Below, piece by piece: positions 49,450 to 57,864 of a stretch of 64,000 nt of DNA. The stretch covers positions 1,116,001 to 1,180,000 of the forward strand of contig OZ240206.1 of assembly GCA_965197405.1 (NCBI GenBank). The letters are read 5' to 3'. The notes under the pieces were generated by a model. That model did not search any database. It saw nothing but the letters and a program-made list of their open reading frames with translations, and was not told the origin of the DNA. Position numbers and translations under genes: made by a program. Source of the DNA: G965197405 sp965197405. Its GTDB lineage: Bacteria > Chloroflexota > Dehalococcoidia > Lucifugimonadales > JAGWBF01. Position 1 is the stretch's first letter; each line of letters opens with the position of its first letter.

Positions 49450-50433
49450 ATGAAGGTCCTGGTCACCGGAGCAACGGGGTTTATTGGCGGTAACGTGGCC
49501 TGCGCCCTCCAGAGGAGGGGCTACGAAGTAAGGGCCTTGGTCAGGCCGGACAGCAGCACCTTAACTCTGAAAGACACGGGCATCCGGACAGTCCAGGGGG
49601 ATGTGAGGGACAGGGAGTCCGTAGCTGCGGCCCTGAAGGGGTGCGAGGCGGTTGTCCACTGCGCCGCCCTGTACACCTTCTGGAACCCGGACCCCCGCCT
49701 TGTATATGAGGTCAACGTGACGGGCACCAGGGTCGTCCTCGAGGAGGCCTTGAGGACCGGAGTCGCCAGGTGCGTGTATACCAGCACAGTTTCCACCGTC
49801 GGCATACCACGGGGAGGACTGGGCACCGAGGAGAGAATACCATCCCCGAAGGAGCTGGTGGGCCACTACAAAAAGTCGAAATACATGGCCGAGAGGGAGG
49901 CTCTGGACCTGGCCGGGAAGGGCCTTCCGGTGGTGATAGTCAATCCCACGGCGCCGGTAGGCCCCTGGGATGTGAAGCCCACGCCCACCGGCCGGATGGT
50001 GCGGGACTTCGTTCTGGGCCATGTCCCCGCCTACATCAACACGGGCATGAATCTGGTGGACGTGGAGGACGTGGCAATAGGGCACGCGCTGGCCCTGGAA
50101 AAGGGCAGGCCCGGAGAGAGGTATCTCCTTGGCAACGAGAACATGGGTCTGGGCCGGATATTCAAGCTCCTGGAAGCCGTCTCCGGGAAGAAGGCCCCGG
50201 GAATAAGGCTGCCGATGTGGCTGGCGATGACCGCCGGGTACATAGACGAGCTGGTAGAGGGCAGAATGTTGGGCCGCGAACCTTCGATACCCCTGGAGGG
50301 CCTGAAAGTTGCCCGAAAGCCCATGTACGTGAGCTGCGAGAAGGCGGTGAGGGAGCTTGGGCTGCCCCAGAGCCCGGTGGAGGGCGCTCTGGAGAAGGCT
50401 GTGAACTGGTTCCGCAAACACAGGTACGAGTGA
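49450..50433 (+). CDS. hpnA: Hopanoid-associated sugar epimerase HpnA
   Basis: This 327-residue extended SDR protein has the NAD site VTGATGFIGGNVACAL, a catalytic Tyr-x3-Lys in GHYKKSKYMAE, and the family segments VVHCAALYTFWNPDPRLVYE and TSTVSTVGIPRGG. HpnA-type proteins belong to hopanoid clusters but their exact reaction is still unsettled, probably on the sugar of the extended side chain. It ends 35 bases before the cyclase gene. Confidence 0.93.
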   Translation: MKVLVTGATGFIGGNVACALQRRGYEVRALVRPDSSTLTLKDTGIRTVQGDVRDRESVAAALKGCEAVVHCAALYTFWNPDPRLVYEVNVTGTRVVLEEALRTGVARCVYTSTVSTVGIPRGGLGTEERIPSPKELVGHYKKSKYMAEREALDLAGKGLPVVIVNPTAPVGPWDVKPTPTGRMVRDFVLGHVPAYINTGMNLVDVEDVAIGHALALEKGRPGERYLLGNENMGLGRIFKLLEAVSGKKAPGIRLPMWLAMTAGYIDELVEGRMLGREPSIPLEGLKVARKPMYVSCEKAVRELGLPQSPVEGALEKAVNWFRKHRYE

Positions 50434-50468
50434 GGGGAAGTCGCATATCTTGAAGGATTGGGAATAGC

Positions 50469-53042
50469 ATGACCGAAGTCCACAGCGGAATAAGTCGAGG
50501 GTTGCTGGCGTCTGTGGAAGACGCCATACGGCGCTCGCACCAGTATTTCCTGTCGATTCAATACCCTGACGGCTACTGGTGGGGTGAGTTGGAGTCCAAC
50601 GCCACCATGGAGGCGGAGTACCTGCTCCTTACCCACTTCCTGGGTATGGGGGACGAGGAACGCCGGCGGAAGCTGGCCAACCACATACTGGGTAGACAGA
50701 GGGAGGATGGCTCCTGGGGGCAGTATTTCGATGCTCCCGGGGACGTGAGCACCTCGGTGGAGTGCTATTTCGCCCTGAAGCTGGCCGGGATTTCACCCGA
50801 CAAAGCCGCGATGAAGAAGGCCAGGGAGTTCATCCTGTCCAAGGGCGGCGTGCCCAAGACCCGTACATTCACCAAGATATGGCTGTCCCTGTTCGGCCAG
50901 TGGGAGTGGGAGGGTACTCCCGTGATGCCGCCGGAGCTTATATTCCTCCCCATCTGGTTCCCCTTCAACATCTATGAGTTCTCCAGCTGGGCAAGGGCAA
51001 CCATAGTCCCGATGCTTGTCATTCTCACGGAGAGGCCGTCGCGGCCTATCCCTACCTGGGCGGCGATAGACGAGCTCTATCCAACTCCGCGAGAGCACAC
51101 GGAATACTCGCTTCCCGGACCCAAAGGGCTTATCGGATGGGAGAGGTTCTTTCACAGCGCCGACAAGCTCCTGCGCCTCTACCAGAGGATGCCCATCAAG
51201 CCGGGCAGAGGAAAAGCCGTTCGGAAAGCGACCCAGTGGATTATCTCCCACCAGGAGGCGGACGGCTCCTGGGGAGGCATACAACCGCCCTGGGTATACT
51301 CCCTCATAGCCCTGAACCATCTGGGCTACGACATGGACCATCCCGTGATGAAGAAGGGCTTCGAGGGGTTCGAGGGGTTCGCCATCGAAGAGGGCGACAC
51401 CTGGCGCGTCCAGGCCTGCGTATCCCCCGTGTGGGACACCTGCCTGGCGGTTATAGGTCTGCTGGACTCGGGCATGTCTCCCCATGCCCCCGCTATCCAG
51501 AAGGCTACGCGCTGGATGCTGAAGGAGCAGATACTCACCGGCGGCGACTGGCAGGTGAAGAACAAAAAGGCGCCTCCCGGGGGGTGGGCTTTCGAGTTCG
51601 AGAACGACATATATCCCGACCTGGACGACGTCGCCGAGGTCATCATGGCCCTGGACGGGGCGCGCCTCGATGGTGAAGACGAGGAGAGAAAGGCCAGGGC
51701 GATTGAGCGGGGCGTCGAGTGGCTCCTGAGTATGCAGTCCAAGGGCGGGGGCTGGGCCGCTTTCGATAAGGACAACGACAAGGCCTATATTGCCAAGATA
51801 CCCTTCGGCGATTTCGGTGAGACCCTTGACCCGCCCAGCGTTGACGTGACTGCTCATGTGGTGGAGATGCTGGGGAAGCTGGGCTATCGGAAGGACTTCC
51901 CCCCGATAGAACGCGCCTACAGGTATATGAGGGCTGAGCAGGAGAGAGAAGGACCCTGGTTCGGAAGGTGGGGGGTCAACTATATCTACGGCACGGGCGC
52001 CGTCCTGCCGGCGCTGGAAGCCATCGGGGAGGACATGGACCAGCCCTACATAAGGCAGGCCCTCGATTGGCTGATCGCCCACCAGAACCGGGATGGAGGC
52101 TGGGGGGAAAGCTGCGGCTCTTACGTGGACTCCTTTCTCAGAGGCGTCGGCCCCAGCACACCGTCGCAGACGGCCTGGGCCTTGCTGGCCCTGCTGGCGG
52201 CAGGAGAGACGGACGGTCCCCCCACTCGGAGGGGCCTGCAATACCTGGCGGACACCCAGCAAGAGGACGGCAGCTGGGACGAGCCTTACTTCACGGGGAC
52301 GGGCTTTCCGGGCTATGGCGTTGGGCAACGATTGAAGAGGCCCACCAGCCCCGGAGAGCGGGGGCACCAGGGGCTGGAGATGCCCGCCGGATTCATGATC
52401 AATTACCACATGTACCGCAACTACTGGCCGCTGATGGCCCTGGGAAGATACCAAAAGCTGGCCCGACAGGGAGAGGCGGCAGCTGATGCGCAAGCGAGGG
52501 GCTTGCAGGAGTCAGTCCCGTTGCATTATGTGAGCTGTGAAGCCGAGACCGATGGACATGGGAAGGGAACAGAAAATCTAAGGGACAAGAGGGATGCTAT
52601 GAAAACCCAAGTCTACTGCATAAAGGTGGAAAGCGAGAAGGCCCCGGAGTTCATAGACATTACTCACCGGGTAAGGGAGTGTGTGGCTGAATCCAAGGTG
52701 ATGCAAGGCTTTGCCGTGGTGTACTCCAGGCATACCACCGCGGCCATAAAGATAAACGAGAATGAACCCCTGCTCCTTGAAGATATGGAAAAGTTCCTGG
52801 AGCGAATATCGCCCCGCAACGGGAGCTATAGACACAACGATTTTACGATACGCACCGTCAACATGAACGAGGACGAGTGTCCCAACGGCCATGCCCACTG
52901 CCAGCACCTGCTCCTGGGCACCAGCGAGACCATACCCATAGCGGAGGGGATGATGCAGTTTGGCCGCTGGCAGAGCATCTTTATGATAGAGCTGGACCAC
53001 CCGCGCCCCAGGGAGGTGGTGGTCCAGGTTATAGGGGAGTGA
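50469..53042 (+). CDS. shc: Squalene-hopene cyclase fused to YjbQ/UPF0047 domain
   Basis: One uninterrupted frame of 857 codons. Residues 1-680 are squalene-hopene cyclase, which folds squalene into hopene at the membrane. QW-type repeats include GSWGQYFD, GSWGGIQPPW, GGWAAFDKDND, GGWGESCGSY and GSWDEPYFTG. The protonating acid motif is Asp384-Leu-Asp386-Asp387 in PDLDDVAEV, with Val where Thr is usual. After a polar linker, residues 711-857 form a YjbQ domain (MKTQVYCIKVESEKAPEF, SRHTTAAIKINENE, NGHAHCQHLLLG, FGRWQSIFMIELDHPR), a family sometimes called secondary thiamine-phosphate synthase. ATG 52599 with GAGGGA upstream could start this domain separately. Confidence 0.93.
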   Translation: MTEVHSGISRGLLASVEDAIRRSHQYFLSIQYPDGYWWGELESNATMEAEYLLLTHFLGMGDEERRRKLANHILGRQREDGSWGQYFDAPGDVSTSVECYFALKLAGISPDKAAMKKAREFILSKGGVPKTRTFTKIWLSLFGQWEWEGTPVMPPELIFLPIWFPFNIYEFSSWARATIVPMLVILTERPSRPIPTWAAIDELYPTPREHTEYSLPGPKGLIGWERFFHSADKLLRLYQRMPIKPGRGKAVRKATQWIISHQEADGSWGGIQPPWVYSLIALNHLGYDMDHPVMKKGFEGFEGFAIEEGDTWRVQACVSPVWDTCLAVIGLLDSGMSPHAPAIQKATRWMLKEQILTGGDWQVKNKKAPPGGWAFEFENDIYPDLDDVAEVIMALDGARLDGEDEERKARAIERGVEWLLSMQSKGGGWAAFDKDNDKAYIAKIPFGDFGETLDPPSVDVTAHVVEMLGKLGYRKDFPPIERAYRYMRAEQEREGPWFGRWGVNYIYGTGAVLPALEAIGEDMDQPYIRQALDWLIAHQNRDGGWGESCGSYVDSFLRGVGPSTPSQTAWALLALLAAGETDGPPTRRGLQYLADTQQEDGSWDEPYFTGTGFPGYGVGQRLKRPTSPGERGHQGLEMPAGFMINYHMYRNYWPLMALGRYQKLARQGEAAADAQARGLQESVPLHYVSCEAETDGHGKGTENLRDKRDAMKTQVYCIKVESEKAPEFIDITHRVRECVAESKVMQGFAVVYSRHTTAAIKINENEPLLLEDMEKFLERISPRNGSYRHNDFTIRTVNMNEDECPNGHAHCQHLLLGTSETIPIAEGMMQFGRWQSIFMIELDHPRPREVVVQVIGE

Positions 53043-53080
53043 GGGGTAAAGCGGGATGAATACAGATTCCGGGGTGTGGC

Positions 53081-53959
53081 ATGACGATGACGGAGCTTGA
53101 GCTAGCCTATGAGGAGTGCCGCCTTATTACGAAAAGAGAGGCGAAGAACTTCTACTTCGCCTTCATAACCCTCCCACCCAGGAAGCGGAACGCCATATAC
53201 GCCGCCTACTCCTTCTGCCGGCTGGCCGACGACGCAGCCGATGAGGAAATGCCCCTCGATGACAAGCTGGACCTGCTTGGGGATTTGCGGCAGAAGCTGT
53301 CCACCACCTATTCCGGGAATCCCGACGGGCGCGTCTTCACCGCCCTCGCCCACGCCGCCACCACCTTCGATATACCCGAGGAGTACCTCCAGGGCGTAAT
53401 CTCCGGGGTGGAAACGGACCTCACAAAAAACCGGTTCCAAAACTTTGAAGAGCTTCGTACCTACTGCTATCAAGTGGCCTCGGTCGTGGGCCTCATCTGC
53501 ATAGAGGTATTTGGCTACTCCGGAGAGAAGGCGCGAGGGTACGCCATTGACCTCGGCCTGGCGATGCAGCTGACCAACATCCTTCGGGACGTGCAGGAGG
53601 ACCTGGAGCGGGACCGGGTCTATATACCCCTGGACGAGATGAGGGACTTCGGCTACTCCGTGGAGGAGCTCAAGCAGGGGGTAATCAACGACCCCTTCCA
53701 CCGGCTTATGAAGTTCCAGGCCCAGAGGGCCAGGCAGTATTTTGATAGCGGCTTCAAGCTGCTGCCCTTCCTGTCCCCCCGGTCCAGGGCGTGCCCGGCG
53801 GTCTTGGGCCAGATATACAGCCACATCCTCGACAAGATAGAGGCCAGGGGCTTCGACGTGTTCAGTGGAAGGGTCATCCTGAGCAAACGCGAAAAGTACA
53901 TGGTCACCGCGCGTACCTGGATGAAAAGTCTCTTGCCCACTATCTCAACGCCCACGTAG
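53081..53959 (+). CDS. Squalene/phytoene synthase family protein, HpnD-like
   Basis: This 292-residue prenyl-condensing enzyme makes presqualene diphosphate or squalene from two FPP. The two Asp-rich sites are FCRLADDAADEEM and QLTNILRDVQEDLERDRVYIP. YCYQVASVVGLICIEVFGYS is close to HpnD (presqualene diphosphate synthase) and less like HpnC. Position directly after the cyclase supports a hopanoid role. Only one such gene is present and no HpnC or HpnE is visible, so either it forms squalene alone or the partners are elsewhere. Confidence 0.9.
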   Translation: MTMTELELAYEECRLITKREAKNFYFAFITLPPRKRNAIYAAYSFCRLADDAADEEMPLDDKLDLLGDLRQKLSTTYSGNPDGRVFTALAHAATTFDIPEEYLQGVISGVETDLTKNRFQNFEELRTYCYQVASVVGLICIEVFGYSGEKARGYAIDLGLAMQLTNILRDVQEDLERDRVYIPLDEMRDFGYSVEELKQGVINDPFHRLMKFQAQRARQYFDSGFKLLPFLSPRSRACPAVLGQIYSHILDKIEARGFDVFSGRVILSKREKYMVTARTWMKSLLPTISTPT

Positions 53960-53968
53960 TAGTCCATA

Positions 53969-54105
53969 CGGGGTCTTTTAATAATTGTTATTCTGAGGAG
54001 CGAAGCGACGAAGAATCTAAAGCTCTCACTCGGAGAATCGGCCTTGACTTGCAAGAGGGATTTTAGACCCCTCACTCCGTTCGGGGTGACAGTTAAAAGG
54101 CCCTA
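53969..54105 (-). repeat. Family A MITE-like repeat, copy 10
   Basis: Starts ACGGGGTCTTTTAATAATTG and ends AGTTAAAAGGCCCTAG, with hairpins TTCTGAGGAGCGAAGCGACGAAGAA and ACCCCTCACTCCGTTCGGGGT. It lies between the HpnD-like gene and the dehydrogenase operon and could separate the two transcripts. Confidence 0.8.
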
Positions 54106-54187
54106 GTAACCCATAGGGATGCCTTGTGCGTATGTCCATTTGCTATCCTGCCAAAAGCGCCACGGGTTCCGAGGGCGAGGGTGTCAG

Positions 54188-55189
54188 GTGAAGGAAACAG
54201 CCCTGGTCCTAGCGCCCTTCTCCCGGGATGCCCTTGAAGCCTTGGGCCGCAGCATACCAGCCACCCACGAGAGCTGGACGGAAACCCGGCGGCTCTACTC
54301 GCCCCAGGAACTCTCCCGGCGTATAAACTCCGAAAACATAAGCGTGCTCATAGTCGAGGCGGACTTCGTGTTCGATGAGGTGTTCCGGGAGTCCGGGGGC
54401 CTGAAATTCCTGGGTGTCTGTAGGAACGGGCTGGACCATATAGACGTGAAGGCGGCTACCGAGAGCGGCGTGGCGGTCGTGAACGCCCCTGGCAGGAACG
54501 CCCAAGGGGTGGCCGAGCTCACCCTGGGACTCATGCTTGCCTTGGCCAGGAACATCCCTCAGCTCGATAGCTACGTGAAGGACGGCGAGTGGAAGGACCC
54601 AGTGGGACCCTACATCTGTATGCGCGGCGTCGAGCTTCACGGAAAGACCCTGGGCATAGTGGGGCTGGGGGCCATAGGCCGCAGCGTCGCCAGGCTCGGC
54701 AAGGCCCTTGGGATGCGAGTGCTGGCTTACGACCCCTACGCAGGAGACCAGGGCAAAAGTGTGGCTGACGCTCAACTGGAGACCCTGGAGCAAGTGCTCA
54801 GGACATCGGACTTCCTCTCGGTCCACACCCCCAACACCCCCGAGGCGGAGGGACTCCTGGACAGGCGACTCCTGGGTCTGACGAAGGCGGGGTGCTTCAT
54901 CATAAACACGGCGGCTTATCACGCAATAGAGGAAGGGGCATTGGTAGAGCATCTGAGGTCCGGCCACATCGCCGGCGCAGCCCTGGACATCCACCGCACC
55001 CACCCCATACCCCCGTCGAGCCCGCTGCTGAAGCTGGAGAACGTTATCCTCACCCCCCACGTTGGCGGCGCAACGGACGGTACGGTAGAGCGCCAGTCGT
55101 GGATGATGGTGGAGGAGGTGCGCCTTTTCCTGGAGGGTCGGAGGCCACGAAACCTGGTCAATAGCGAAGTCTGGAGGCGGCGTGGGTAG
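54188..55189 (+). CDS. D-isomer-specific 2-hydroxyacid dehydrogenase
   Basis: This 333-residue NAD-dependent enzyme is of the phosphoglycerate dehydrogenase type. The nucleotide site is LGIVGLGAIGRSVARLG, the substrate Arg region is GVCRNGLDHIDVKAA, and the acid-base His lies in LTPHVGGATDGT. GTG 54188 is chosen because GAGGGTG lies upstream; the frame is open to 54119 inside the repeat flank. It is the first gene of a coupled operon, overlapping the kinase start by eight bases. The natural substrate is probably a 2-hydroxy sugar acid or 2-keto acid. Confidence 0.9.
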   Translation: MKETALVLAPFSRDALEALGRSIPATHESWTETRRLYSPQELSRRINSENISVLIVEADFVFDEVFRESGGLKFLGVCRNGLDHIDVKAATESGVAVVNAPGRNAQGVAELTLGLMLALARNIPQLDSYVKDGEWKDPVGPYICMRGVELHGKTLGIVGLGAIGRSVARLGKALGMRVLAYDPYAGDQGKSVADAQLETLEQVLRTSDFLSVHTPNTPEAEGLLDRRLLGLTKAGCFIINTAAYHAIEEGALVEHLRSGHIAGAALDIHRTHPIPPSSPLLKLENVILTPHVGGATDGTVERQSWMMVEEVRLFLEGRRPRNLVNSEVWRRRG

Positions 55190-56750
55190 GTTTATCCTGG
55201 CCCTGGACATGGGCACCGGCTCTCTGCACTGCCTGGTGACCGACCACACTGGAAGCTCTGGGGGAAGCCCCATTGCCTCAGGCAATGCACCCGTCAGCTA
55301 CTTCAGGCCCGAGGGATGTTCTTCCCTTGCCAGGGAGTTCGACCCGGACGCGGTGCTGAACACCCTGGGTCGAGTTGTCCAGCAAACGTTGAAGGAGGGG
55401 GGCATAAGGGCAGGGGACATCTCCGCCATCGGCATTACCAGCCAGCGCCAGGGCGTCGTATTCCTGGACCGGCAGGGCAGGGAGATATACTGCGGCCCAA
55501 ACATAGACCTGCGGGCCATCTTCGAGGGCGCGGCGATGGACGAGGAGTTGGTCAGGGAAATCTACGACGTCACGGGGCATTTCCCCTCCCTTCTGCTGGC
55601 CCCGGCCCGTCTGCGATGGTTTCGCGAGAATCGCCCCCTCATTTATAATGATACGTGCACCGTGCTTACCATAGGCGGCTGGCTGATGTACAGGCTCACC
55701 GGGAGCCTGGTGTCCGAGACGCTTCTGGAGGGTGAAGCCGGCCTGCTGGATATAAGAGAGAGGGAGAGGTGTCCTGCGCTGATGGACAAGCTGGGAGTGC
55801 CTCTCTCGGTGCTGCCGCCCCTCTCACCGGGAGACGCCCCCGCAGGCTCTCTCAAGGGCGACGTAGCGTCCCAGTGGGGCCTCAAGGAGGGGACCCCGGT
55901 TGTGCTGGCAGGGCCGGATACCCAGTGCGGCCTCCTGGGTATGGGACTGGTGAAGGAAGGGCAGGTGGGGGCGGTCATGGGGTGGAGTGCGGCCTTGCAG
56001 ATGCTCACTCCCAGGCCGCACCACGACGAGGAGATGCGTACCTGGGCAGGCTGTTACCTTTGCTTGCAGCAGGCAGACCTTGAACACCTGTGGGTGGCCG
56101 AGGGCAGCCTGGGTGACGCCGGCAATGCCTATCGCTGGCTCAAGGACACACTGCTGGGCAGCAACGCAGCTTTCGAGGAAGCGGATCAACTGGCCTGGCA
56201 GGCTTCGGCGGCTCCCGACGGCGTGGTGGCCTTTCTCGGCCCCGGCCCCGTGAGCGCGTTGAAGGCAGGGTTGAGGCTGGGCGGCCTGCTCTTCCCCACG
56301 CCCCTGAGCTTTCAGGAGGCGGACCGGGGACAGCTGCTCCGGGCAGCCCTGGAGAACGTAGCTTACAGCGTGAAGGCCAACCTCGCCACCCTGAGCGAGG
56401 TGACCGGTCTGGATGCCCAGGCGCTATACCTGGGCGGCGGCATGTCAAGCAGCAGGACACTGGCCACTGCTCTGGCCAACGCGTTGGGGTTCCCCGTCAG
56501 GCGCAGCACGACGCCCCAGGTGAGCGCCAAGGGCGCGGCCCTCGCGACTGCGGCGTTCACCGACCCCTCCCTTACCCTGGCGGAAGTGGCTGGGGCATCA
56601 GCCGACGACTATGAAGAGATATTACCGGGCACGGCCAGCGAAATAGTGCAGCACCAGGAGTACTATCAGCAGTGGTCGCACCTGTATAAACGCCTGGCAT
56701 GGGCCTGGGATAGGCCTGGTATAGAAGTGAGGGAGCGCGTTGAGCCTTAA
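55182..56750 (+). CDS. FGGY-family carbohydrate kinase
   Basis: This 522-residue sugar kinase has the FGGY phosphate-binding start LALDMGTGSLHCLVTD, the substrate-contact IGITSQRQGVVFLD, VVLAGPDTQCGLLGMG and the C-terminal ALYLGGGMSSSRTLATALA. The overall run of motifs is closest to xylulokinase and the AI-2 kinase LsrK. The start GTG 55182 has GGAGG five bases upstream and lies inside the dehydrogenase gene. It probably phosphorylates an open-chain ketose or sugar acid before the aldolase cleaves it. Confidence 0.92.
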   Translation: MGRFILALDMGTGSLHCLVTDHTGSSGGSPIASGNAPVSYFRPEGCSSLAREFDPDAVLNTLGRVVQQTLKEGGIRAGDISAIGITSQRQGVVFLDRQGREIYCGPNIDLRAIFEGAAMDEELVREIYDVTGHFPSLLLAPARLRWFRENRPLIYNDTCTVLTIGGWLMYRLTGSLVSETLLEGEAGLLDIRERERCPALMDKLGVPLSVLPPLSPGDAPAGSLKGDVASQWGLKEGTPVVLAGPDTQCGLLGMGLVKEGQVGAVMGWSAALQMLTPRPHHDEEMRTWAGCYLCLQQADLEHLWVAEGSLGDAGNAYRWLKDTLLGSNAAFEEADQLAWQASAAPDGVVAFLGPGPVSALKAGLRLGGLLFPTPLSFQEADRGQLLRAALENVAYSVKANLATLSEVTGLDAQALYLGGGMSSSRTLATALANALGFPVRRSTTPQVSAKGAALATAAFTDPSLTLAEVAGASADDYEEILPGTASEIVQHQEYYQQWSHLYKRLAWAWDRPGIEVRERVEP

Positions 56751-57480
56751 CTGTCAGGGAGACCCATTGGGAAAGTGGTGCTCGGAAAGGCGACTCCTCT
56801 GGGAAATAACCACCGAGATGGCCAAGGAACGCCTGGTATCCGGCTCCAGCGGCAATGCCAGCTTGCGCCTGCCGAGCGCCGGAGGGAGCGATGGCGGTAT
56901 AGACGGAGGCGGGGAGCTTGTCCTGATAACTCCCACCAGCCGGCCCTACAGGCTGCTATCCCCGGAGGACATGGTGGTGATAGACCTCGAAGGCGACCCG
57001 GTGGAGGGAGACCTCCTACCCTCCTCCGAGGCGGCATTGCACCTCACGCTGTACAAGGCGCGCAAGGACGTCGGGGCCGTAGTGCACACCCACTCCCTCT
57101 TTGCCTCGGTGGGTGCGGTGGCCGGCCTGGAGATACCGCCCCTGGTGGATGAAATGGTGGTGGCGATAGGCGGAAGCATAAGGGTGGCCGAGTACGGCTT
57201 CCCGTCAACTGAGGAGCTGGCCCGCAACGCCTGCGCGGCCCTGGGCGACCGGAACGCCGCGCTGCTGCGAAACCACGGCCTGGTATGCGTAGGCCGGACT
57301 ATATGGGAAGCGCTGGAGACATGCCAGCTGGCAGAGCGAGTGGCACAGATATTTGTCTACGCGTCGCTCCTGGGGAAAGCCCTTCCCCTGCCTCCGGAGA
57401 TTGTAACAATAGAGCAGGAGCTATTCCGGATGCGGAGGACGGTACAACACCCTCCCGGGGGCGCCCACGACAATGGCTGA
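56740..57480 (+). CDS. Class II aldolase/adducin family protein
   Basis: The 246-residue protein has the class II (zinc) aldolase fold: SGSSGNASLRL for the phosphate, LLPSSEAALHLTLYKAR with the catalytic Glu, VVHTHSLFASVGA with two Zn His, and ALLRNHGLVCVGRT with the third His. Relatives are L-fuculose- or L-ribulose-phosphate aldolases or epimerases and 3-oxo-tetronate-phosphate decarboxylases. It starts at TTG 56740, eleven bases inside the kinase gene. It most likely acts on the kinase product. Confidence 0.92.
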   Translation: MSLNCQGDPLGKWCSERRLLWEITTEMAKERLVSGSSGNASLRLPSAGGSDGGIDGGGELVLITPTSRPYRLLSPEDMVVIDLEGDPVEGDLLPSSEAALHLTLYKARKDVGAVVHTHSLFASVGAVAGLEIPPLVDEMVVAIGGSIRVAEYGFPSTEELARNACAALGDRNAALLRNHGLVCVGRTIWEALETCQLAERVAQIFVYASLLGKALPLPPEIVTIEQELFRMRRTVQHPPGGAHDNG

Positions 57481-57492
57481 GGGGGAATGAGC

Positions 57493-57864
57493 ATGGTGAA
57501 TGTCCCGGGCTTCCTGCTGCGTAGGCTATACGTCAAGGGGAGCCTGCGCAATACGAATGAAGGGGCCGAGTTCGAGCTACTGAACCAGTTGGGCGCAGGC
57601 TACGCACGAAGTATGCTCCCCCTGGTCCTGGACGGCCAGGAGGTCCCCCTGGAGCATTGCGCCTTCTCCGTGGACGGGGTACAGTTCTCCTTCCAGGCCG
57701 TGTCCGACGAGACCCCTTTCACACTGGACCTGAACAAGACCAGCACGATTAAGATTAAGGGCATAGCCCTGAGCCAGGGACCCCACACCATCGGCCTGGG
57801 ATTCGAGGTGGCGGGCTTGGGCGTGCTGCGGTTCGATTTCACGGACGTGCCCTCCAATGAATAA
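57493..57864 (+). CDS. DUF6379 / C-glycoside deglycosidase beta-like protein
   Basis: This 123-residue all-beta protein contains GSLRNTNEGAEFELLNQLG, PLVLDGQEVPLEHCAFSVDG, FTLDLNKTSTIKIKGIALS and QGPHTIGLGFEVAGLGVLRF. The pattern resembles the DUF6379 group (now tied to the beta subunit of C-glycoside deglycosidases), though the match is by eye. The alpha subunit of those enzymes (a TIM barrel) is not in this operon. ATG 57493 is preferred to 57487 because GAGGGGG lies seven bases upstream. It may be a partner of one of the neighbouring enzymes. Confidence 0.65.
   Translation: MVNVPGFLLRRLYVKGSLRNTNEGAEFELLNQLGAGYARSMLPLVLDGQEVPLEHCAFSVDGVQFSFQAVSDETPFTLDLNKTSTIKIKGIALSQGPHTIGLGFEVAGLGVLRFDFTDVPSNE

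Noticed and set aside
50793..52493. 566-codon minus-strand frame opposite the squalene-hopene cyclase
   Set aside because: Shadow of the cyclase; no ribosome site and no domain.
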